From Periplaneta americana (Eukaryota > Arthropoda > Insecta > Blattodea > Blattidae): a stretch of 64,000 nt of DNA. The position numbers and the translations under genes were made by a program. This document shows positions 57,280 through 64,000 of this stretch, one piece after another (within the stretch, counting starts at the first letter, position 1; each line of letters opens with the position of its first letter). The notes beneath the pieces are model-generated. The model was not told where the DNA came from. It searched no databases and worked only from the letters and a program-made list of their open reading frames with translations. The stretch is from assembly GCF_040183065.1 (NCBI RefSeq), contig NW_027185500.1, positions 248,001 through 312,000 of the forward strand. Direction: 5' to 3'.

Positions 57280-58950
57280 AAAAAACAAGACAGTAAATGA
57301 AAATAAAATGGTTGCAGTCTTTGGGAATTTTTACGGTTATGGATGACAAAGTAATTGACTATTCTATTAAATATTAAATAACCACATTTTTATATTCTTA
57401 TTTGTGGTTTGTGTGTATCAGAATTCTAGTCAAATTGTTGGGTCTCGTCTGCTATATCAATAAAGTTACGCCGTTGGTTTTCGAAGTCATTGTAAACAGC
57501 TGTTTTGTGATCCCATAAATGTTGCAGTTTTGTTGAAGATTCGGAATGCCTGCTATACGTCAGAACTATCTATAATTTGTAGATGCATATAATCACTTTG
57601 TCGGTTTGGTCAATGTTACTTATGTCCCACCCACTATAAAGACATAGGCCAATTTTACACATATTTAGTATAACTTGTTGCTTTGACAGGTTAGGTTTAG
57701 TTAGTTTAGGTTTTTGTTATAGCCTATCTTGCATATACAATTATAGCGCAACATTGGCAGTGATAAAAGTGAAATATTCGTTCAGTGGGCGTTGGATACT
57801 CTACATTCATCTAACAAATAATTTAGGATAACAGTATTGTTATGGTGATTGGCCAGGTTCAAACTAAAACTGGCTTCCTGGACATCTGAAATATTTATAG
57901 AAAAGCACGACAAAATCACATGAAATTAAAATGCATATGATATCCTACACCTTTCATGTCAGAGGTGAAACAACATTAAGCGGCAAAACATTGTCAATTT
58001 ACTAGCCACATAATGGTTAATTGATTGGAATAGGGTATTGCGAAAGTACGTCATTATTTTATTTATTTTTGGTACAAGTAACATTTCTTTAAGTATTTAT
58101 TTATTTTCCCTTGTACCATCAATAAAAAAACAAGTATGTTTTTATTTTATTTTTTTTTTAATTTTAAGTGGCTGGCGATAAAAACAAGACAGTAAATGAA
58201 AATAATATGGCTGCAGTCTTTGACAATTTTTACTGTTATTAATAATGACAGAAAGTGATTGACTATTCTTGTAGACATTAAATATTTTATAAACTGCATT
58301 TTTATAGTCTTACTTGTGGTTTGTAGTCCGGCAGAAATGTTGTTCAAGGGAGAGTTGTAGGATCTCGCCTGCTGTGTATCAATAAAGTCGCTCAGCTGAG
58401 TTTCTTTGCAAATACCTATTTTCTGTTAGGAGGTACAAAAAGAACATTTCCTTTGGAATCACACAATGTATCACCTTTAGAAAAACTGTCATTTGAAAAA
58501 TGTTTTATGCATACTACAGATTCTTTCTGGGGTTCCCAATTGCCTCTTTTTATATTTCTAACCCACTTCTGCCTTTGTTCAGGATCAACAGGAAATCTAA
58601 ATGTAGTGACATAACCATCTGTTTTGGTATTGTAGTTGCTACGACAAATAGGCACACAGCACTTTCTAGGCATCTGAAATATTTGTAGAAAAACACGATA
58701 GATAATCGCATAAGATAATATTAAAATATATCCTAAACCTTTCACAGATGAAACACCATTAAGTCGCAAAACATTGTCAATTTGCTAGCCACAAATTTGT
58801 TAACTGAATGGAACTTAAGAATACTGCGTAGGAACTTACGTCTTTATTGCATTATTGATTTTATTATTTTCGGTGCAAGGAATATCTTTTTTTATTTTTT
58901 TATTTACCTCCGTACTATCAATAAAAACATGTTTTTTTTTGTAATTATTT
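57280..58950. repeat. Tandem duplication of an about 880 bp unit; only the second copy keeps the THAP exon
   Basis: Unit 1 begins GTGATAAAAAACAAGACAGT (57270), unit 2 GCGATAAAAACAAGACAGTA (58174). Shared blocks in order: GTCTTTGRSAATTTTTAC, ATTGACTATTCT, CTTRYTTGTGGTTTG, TCTCG(T/C)CTGCT, ATCAATAAAGT, CATCTGAAATATTTRTAG, AAAACATTGTCAATTT, and CATCAATAAAAA. In unit 1 the splice acceptor and ATG of the THAP exon survive (ATG about 57876), but the frame diverges after four to seven codons (MSRKPVLV). Confidence 0.85.
58416..58673 (-). CDS. THAP zinc-finger exon (85 residues)
   Basis: The ATG at 58673 directly follows AATATTTCAG, a good splice acceptor. The exon encodes MPRKCCVPICRSNYNTK and on to a stop at 58416-58418. 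It contains a complete THAP C2CH module: C5 or C6, C10, C55, H58, with the conserved Pro28, Trp37 and Phe59 (FRFPVD, WVRNIKRGNW, SVVCIKHF). No AVPTIF box follows; the protein ends LFVPPNRK. THAP domains bind DNA and occur in P-element transposases and many animal regulators. The rest of any protein is not seen, so it may be one exon of a larger gene or transposon, antisense within the Harbinger intron. Confidence 0.8.
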   Translation of the reverse strand: MPRKCCVPICRSNYNTKTDGYVTTFRFPVDPEQRQKWVRNIKRGNWEPQKESVVCIKHFSNDSFSKGDTLCDSKGNVLFVPPNRK

Positions 58951-59415
58951 TAAGTGGCAGCCTTTGTGTGTAAGTAGCCTACTTACGCCGTATTCTGAAG
59001 TCTAGCTAATTGATTGCAATAAAACACTATTTTCGAACCCGTAATAATTTACATCACTATTCTGAATCTTGATCTTACCTTTGTGCGTGAAGTAATATTG
59101 AAAAAATACGCGTTATGTATAACAAAAGCAATGAGCAAACACAATATCACTCTAAAATCCACTCCACTCCACTCTGCGTTGCCAAACCTACCCATGCCCC
59201 AGCTGGTAACTAAAGAAGGCTCTGACCCCACACATCCAGTGCTCAGTGTGCATTTCACAGTGGCAATAAGTCACAGTGCATTGCAGTAAGGCCGCCAGTT
59301 TAGGACATGTTGAATTTTTTTTGTACCGGTAATTAATAAAAAGTCAGTTTGCTTTTCTTTCTTTTTTATAGGTTTACAGGAATTTGAAGAATTACATGTG
59401 CTATTCACACAATTT

Positions 59416-59626
59416 GTTAGTGTTAGTTGGGAGGCCTGAGGGAATAAGACCTTTGGGGAGGTCGAGATGTAGATGGGAGGATAATATTAAAATGGATTTG
59501 AGGGAGGTGGGATATGATGGTAGGGACTGGATTAATCTTGTTCAGGATAGGGACCGATGGTGGGCTTATGTGACGGGTGGCAATGAACCTCTGGGTTCCT
59601 TAAAAGCCATAAGTAAGTATGTATCG
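59416..59626 (+). mobile_element. LINE B 3' fragment (copy 4)
   Basis: The last 160 bp of ORF2 (GRPEGIRPLGRSRCRWEDNI and following) and a short GTAA tail, flanked by a 9-bp duplication ACACAATTT (59407-59415 and 59627-59635). The family end is changed from NLRVP by a frameshift near 59575. Confidence 0.92.
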
Positions 59627-59670
59627 ACACAATTTAGTATGTTTGTGTACTTTTTTCAATGTATTGGCTT

Positions 59671-59690
59671 ATATATATATATATATATTA
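59671..59690. repeat. Short (AT)n repeat
   Basis: About 20 bp of AT repeats. Confidence 0.9.
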
Positions 59691-60962
59691 TAATAAAAAA
59701 ATGGCCTTCTCTGTCTTCTTCACCTAAAAATTGTTTTCAAGAAATAAAATGATTGTTATTGGTAGTGAATTGCTGAAACCCCATATGTTCAGGCAATTCA
59801 CATTTTTTACCAGAAAATAGTAAAGAAAAAAATTGAAGTTCATGTATGTCATACACTAGAATTTATTATTATGCTTTAATAAAAAATAATCACTTCAAAA
59901 TACTAAACGCTTTTGAAGATAATCAGTTTTTTGTATCTCCTAAAAAATTTATTCTGCAATTCATGATTCAATTAGTAAACAGTTAGCAGTACAAATTCAA
60001 GAGAAGACTTACCTTCATTCTGTTCAAGCTAAAATTCGACTTAATACATGTATTCGGTATTCAAATACATTCACCTGGACCAGAGAACAGAATCAAGAGA
60101 ATATTCTGCAGTGCTTAAAACTTAACTGACCCAATTAAGTACATGAACACATCTCTTATCAATCTATCTTAATGTTAATTCCTCACTTTTAATGCGCCAC
60201 AATTAACATTGAACGTATTTATTTTAAAGGTTCCTGGCTACTGGTGACTTACATGTCTGCATCGTACAGATTTAGGATGGCACATAATACTATCAGTGGA
60301 TTTATCCCTGAAATATGTGATGCCATCTATTCATCACTGTAGCCGAAATTCTTGGTATTCCCAAATAAAGAAGACTGGGCTACCATTGCACACAAATTTG
60401 AAACAAAGAAACAGTTTCGTAATTGTGTGGGTGCATTAGATGGGAAGCATGTGAGGATGCAAAAGTGGATCTTTATATTTTAACTACAAGATGTATACAT
60501 CCATTATCCTCATGGCACTTGTGTCTGCAGATCTACATTTCATTGTCATTGACGTTGGATCATTTGGGAGGAACAGTGATGGTGGGGTATTTGCAAGTTC
60601 TGCATTTGGGCAGAAAATAATTAATAAACAGATAGGCTTTCCAGATGATAAGCCACTGCACACTGGAGGACCAACTATGCCTCATGCGATAGTGGCATTT
60701 AGATTACTGTCTGATCTAATGAAACCGTATCCAAGCGGGGCCTCACTCCTGACAAGAGAATATTCAACTTTCGATTGTCACATGCAAGAAGCAGTGTAGA
60801 GTGTGCCTTTGGGCTATTGGCTTCCAAATTTAGAATTTTTCATACACCTATATCAGTTAAACCTGAGAATGTAGACAAAATAATAAAAAGGCTACCTGTG
60901 TTCTAGATAACATGATATTGGACAGAGATGGGGAAGTGTGTGATGAACGTTTGCCTTTGTGA

Positions 60963-61749
60963 ACCCAACCAGTGAGATACAGAGCAACACAGAAACAAAT
61001 GTGAATGCCTCAAGTCGTTGCTCACAAGAAATTAGAGACAAGATTTAAAGAATATTTCAACAGAGACTATGTTACACAAGGGGAATAGACAAGCAGTAGA
61101 GTTTTAAGACCCTTAACCATTTTTAAATTTAACATTTACCATTTTGGAGCAAATATATCAGATATTGTTTGAACATTATGCCTGACAAATCATAATTAAT
61201 AAGGTAAGGAATTGCATATGGAATATGATAATAAGATTGTAATTACTTTATTTATTTGGAGAGTTCAGCATAAGTTAGGTTAACGCATGTTTCCTTCATT
61301 GATTTAATAGCAATTTATAGTATAAGAGTGTAAAATTGGATTTTATGCCTTGGGCGATAATTTCCTTGAGTGCATAAAATCTGTTCACTCTCGTGTGCTA
61401 TACAATATTTTATCCATTATTGGTATCTAAATTCAATTTTAAATTGCACGCCTTTTCTTTGTCACGTGTTGTTTGTGAACAAGTTATAAATGAATGAATG
61501 TATGGATTTTATGGTTGCTAATGTGAAAAAGTTTTTAATTCAGTGTTGTGAAAAAAGCCGTAGTTTAGGTTGCTAAAAGCAATAAAATTAAGACCAGTTT
61601 TGATACCAGTTATGGATAAAATATTTAATAGTAAGGCATTTGTGTAGTGCATTGCATATCACTGCATTGTATATTTGTTTGTAACTCTAGTGATGAATTT
61701 TATCTGCATGTAAATCGAATTAATCTGTTTGTTATATATTGTAACTTCT
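60963..61749. other. No recognisable gene; 3' region of the Harbinger gene
   Basis: AT-rich, several AATAAA motifs (e.g. about 61578). No inverted terminal repeat matching the 5' side of the Harbinger gene was found. Confidence 0.4.
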
Positions 61750-62395
61750 ATAGAGCCCACACTCTAGCTCAGTCGGTAGTCTCGCTTGTCTCCTGATCTG
61801 GAGTTGCGCTCGGGCTTGGACTGATTGCCTGGTTGGTTTTTATCCCCCCCCCCCTTCGAGTTGTGCTCGGGCTTGGAATGATTGCCTGGTTGGTTTTTAT
61901 CCCCCCCCCCCCTTCGAGTTGCGCTCGGGCTTGGAATGATTGCCTGGTTGGTTTTTATCCCCCCCCCCCTTCGAGTTGTGCTCGGGCTTGGAATGATTGC
62001 CTGGTTGGTTTTTATCCCCCCCCCCTTCGAGTTGTGCTCGGGCTTGGAATGATTGCCTGGTTGGTTTTTATCCCCCCCCCTTCGAGTTGTGCTCGGGCTT
62101 GGAATGATTGCCTGGTTGGTTTTTATCCCCCCCCCCCCTTCGAGTTGTGCTCGGGCTTGGAATGATTGTCTGGTTGGTTTTTATCCCCCCCCCCCCCTTC
62201 GAGTTGTGCTCGGGCTTGGAATGATTGCCTGGTTGGTTTTTATCCCCCCCTTCGAGTTGTGCTCGGGCTTGGACTAATTGCCTGGTTGGTTTTTATCTCC
62301 CCCCCCCCTTCGAGTTGCGCTCGGGCTTGGACTGATTACCTGGTTGGTTTTTATTTCCCCCCCCCTTTTCCAGTTATTATTTTTTTTTTTTGCCA
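61750..62395 (+). repeat. SINE-derived poly-C minisatellite, ten units of 53-59 bp
   Basis: A tRNA-like head (CTCTAGCTCAGTCGGTAGTC, then the B-box-like GCGCTCGGGCTTGGA) at 61757-61825 runs into a tandem array. GCTCGGGCTTGG recurs at 61808, 61865, 61923, 61980, 62036, 62091, 62149, 62208, 62261 and 62319. Each unit is TTCGAGTTGTGCTCGGGCTT, GGAATGATTGCCTGGTTGG, TTTTTATC and a run of 7 to 13 C. Nearly all length change is in the C run. The reading frames across it are artefacts. Confidence 0.93.
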
Positions 62396-63404
62396 ACCTT
62401 AAAGCAAATTTCAGATAATCTATGATGAATCCTCGGCCTCAGCTCACCTCTCCAAAAATTTGTGTAACTCTTGAGTTGCTCTATATCTTCAAGCTTCAGT
62501 GCTAATGTAAGTTCTGTGGAATACAATAAGTGTAGTGAACAATAAATTAAAGTGCAACTTCGCTAATATTGTGAAAGGAAAAAAATCAGCTCGGTCTCGA
62601 TCATTACACTGATCCAGCCACCTTAAATGAGTTTATCAAAACAAACTCGTTATATTAGTATGCAACATAAATTTTATCAATATGGTACAGTATGCATTCC
62701 TTTCACATTTAATAAGTCTTTGTATTACACCAATGTATTAATACTGAAAGTAAGATATTTGTGTTTTGAAAGAAAATTAAAAATCATTATGATAATAATG
62801 AACAGGTTTGAGTGTGGTACCTATTGGCTTCTTGCTGTTCTCCACTATTAGATCCTACATTTGAGAGCTGATGTAGAAATTTGAGGAGAATTTTGAGTAG
62901 GGGTGTTTGTAAACGAACTGGAAAGAATAATGATATCTGATATAATATGCCTTGTTTATACAATCTTTCTCATTTTTTTTTCACTAGCCAAATACATCTA
63001 AATTATGGTAGAGATCCAGATTAATCTAGTAGGTTAGGAAAATGAAAAGAACATAACCTAACTTAAATTATTCATAAACTACACTAAACATAACCTAACA
63101 TAGATTAATAATAAAACTAGCTGAACCTAACAACCTATTGGGTTGTGGATATTTATCTACATTTCTTACAGGCTTAGACCTATAGAAGAAAAGAAAAATA
63201 TTTTACCTTCTTCCAGCAACAAATGGCTCCAAAAATTTGAGGACATCAAAGTATACTCACTTCTTTACTTCCGATGCTCCAGAGCCTGAGGGGAGCACAC
63301 TGCCTCTTCTACTTCTATACCCGGCCCTCAAAATTTGCTATTTCTTGACACAAGTCTTTGCTGAAACAAAGAATTACGTTCTGTGACGAAAATGTCATGC
63401 AATT
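62396..63404. other. No recognisable feature
   Basis: AT-rich. A run of CATAACCTAA-like motifs lies at 63050-63130, similar in style to 47.5 and 50.5 kb. It is not a telomeric array. Confidence 0.4.
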
Positions 63405-63865
63405 GTTCATTCATTCATTTATTTTATTCCATTGATCTTACATGAGCAATGAAGCTTTAAGATGTGGAACATGTCAACATTTTACAATATTACAATTACA
63501 ATTTTTACAAATTTTTATAGTTTTACAATTTAGTAATTTTCTACAATTTTTACAATTTTGTACAATTTTTTTACTTTTTTTACATTTTGGCGAGATGTAG
63601 TGAGATGAGATGAGGTCCGAGGATTCGCCAAAATATTACCCGGCATTTGCCTTTTCAGTGGGGGAAACCTCGGAAAAACCCAACCAGGTAATCAAATCAA
63701 AGGGGTTGATGCCAAGGACTCGCCATAGACCATCCGGCTTCAGTCCCACGGCTGGGGAAAACCTCCGAAGAAACCAAAGTCCAAAGGGGGATCCAACCCA
63801 AGCCCGAACGCAGCTCCGGATCAGCAGCCCAGCGAGTCTGTCGACTGAGCTACATCGATGGCTCT
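63405..63865 (-). mobile_element. SINE-3, tRNA-derived
   Basis: Minus strand from the right: tRNA-like head AGAGCCATCGATGTAGCTCA and GACAGACTCGCTGGGC, B-box-like GCGTTCGGGCTTGGGTTGGA (63860-63785). The body has GGTTTTCCCCAGCCGTGGGA and GGTTTTTCCGAGGTTTCCCC; the end is rich in AATTGTAAA and closes with ATGTAAGATCAATGGAATAA and an AATG tail. The head is related to that at 61750. It may be longer than usual because the AT-rich part (63470-63595) has expanded. Confidence 0.75.
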
Positions 63866-64000
63866 ACTAAAAGTATACAATACATAGCCAATCAGATTAT
63901 TAAATTTACAAACGCAAACGATCATTCATAAGTTGAGCTATATTATAATACAAACCAATTTAATTAAATTTAAGGCATAAACAATTCAACCAGTTGTGAT
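63866..64000. other. Right edge, no feature
   Basis: AT-rich sequence without a recognisable signal. Confidence 0.4.

Larger units (their letters stand above)
57056..59240. repeat. Inverted-repeat-bounded block in the Harbinger intron
   Basis: AGAGCCTTCTTTAGTTAC at about 57076 recurs inverted at about 59207-59224 with flanking similarity on both sides (GGGGCCATAC/GGGGCATGGG, GGCAACAC/GGCAACGC). Between them lie two tandem units and the THAP exon. The ends may be subterminal repeats of a transposon; I could not define exact termini or a target duplication. Confidence 0.6.
56106..60962 (+). pseudogene. Harbinger transposase-derived gene (HARBI1-like), two exons, degenerate
   Basis: Exon 1: ATG 56106 (MNSDSSGEDTVFIHEYLN, then a stop), LGEFHQLVPSLWDDEEKFKY and ISFEERLT. 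A 4-bp GACT duplication shifts the frame, then VTLR ends the exon at 56413 with GAG|GTAAGC. The acceptor TTTTAAAG|G is at 60229/60230, and the joined codons read R-FLATGDL, exactly the family's conserved order. Exon 2: RFRMAHNTISGFIPEICDAI, DWATIAHKFETKKQFRNC, VGALDGKHVRM (first Asp), VIDVGSFGRNSDGGVF (second Asp), PHAIV, MKPYP, FNFRLSHARSSVECAFGLLA (Glu). At least four frame breaks and two stops. A correct intron suggests it was once an expressed, spliced gene. Confidence 0.85.

Noticed and set aside
61833..62402. Proline-rich repetitive protein frames (WLVFIPPPP pattern)
   Set aside because: They are produced by the poly-C minisatellite; the frame changes whenever the C run changes length.
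63610..63870. 86-codon protein frame
   Set aside because: Lies entirely in the antisense of a tRNA-derived SINE.

Overview
The window looks like AT-rich animal nuclear DNA dense with transposons, very probably from an insect. The retrotransposon 3' ends resemble, as I remember them, families abundant in cockroaches and termites; that placement is recollection, not a search. There is no bacterial-style gene packing, no CRISPR array and no rRNA. Almost every recognisable protein is a transposon protein, and most are broken by stops, frameshifts or younger insertions.

Layout. 0.5-8.6 kb is a decayed RNase-H-bearing LINE (LINE A), split by a Mutator-like DNA transposon and by a 3.1 kb antisense LINE (LINE B), which itself carries a tRNA-derived SINE. 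8.9-19.1 kb holds a collapsed mariner, a possible first exon of a cellular gene (10.2 kb), three MITEs, a SINE, a decayed Crypton-type tyrosine recombinase, and the LTR end and gag of a BEL/Pao element. 19.6-21.6 kb is a 2 kb TIR element with an arthropod transposase-like gene, a second copy of which lies at 23.9-24.4 kb. 25.9-28.8 kb has a pogo fragment joined to another transposase gene that is interrupted by two LINEs and a perfect 37-bp inverted duplication. 32.3-33.6 kb is a mariner with one premature stop.

One recognisable host gene is present on the minus strand: pieces of the mismatch-repair gene Mlh1 at 53.7 kb (exon 1), 37.4 kb (equivalent to exons 3-4) and 30.6-30.8 kb (equivalent to exons 10-11). 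They lie in the right order and orientation and keep splice signals, but carry small deletions and at least one frameshift, so I read them as a non-processed pseudogene whose introns have filled with transposons.

35-49 kb contains a full-ended LINE B with a TTAA-flanked insert, a ZMYM1-like hAT relic, a CR1/Jockey-like LINE (LINE F) interrupted by an apparently intact hAT transposon (2.2 kb, exact 8-bp target duplication, 494-residue transposase), and an internally deleted hAT. 50-53.5 kb is tandem repeat and SINE territory.

The right end has a 1.9 kb element with about 50-bp TIRs and 7-bp flanking repeats (54.0-55.9 kb). Next is a two-exon Harbinger transposase-derived gene (56.1-61.0 kb) with an X-box-like palindrome before its start and a 3.8 kb intron that contains a duplicated block with an antisense THAP zinc-finger exon. 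A SINE that expanded into a poly-C minisatellite (61.8-62.4 kb) and another SINE follow. Nested insertions with exact target-site duplications give a readable relative chronology.
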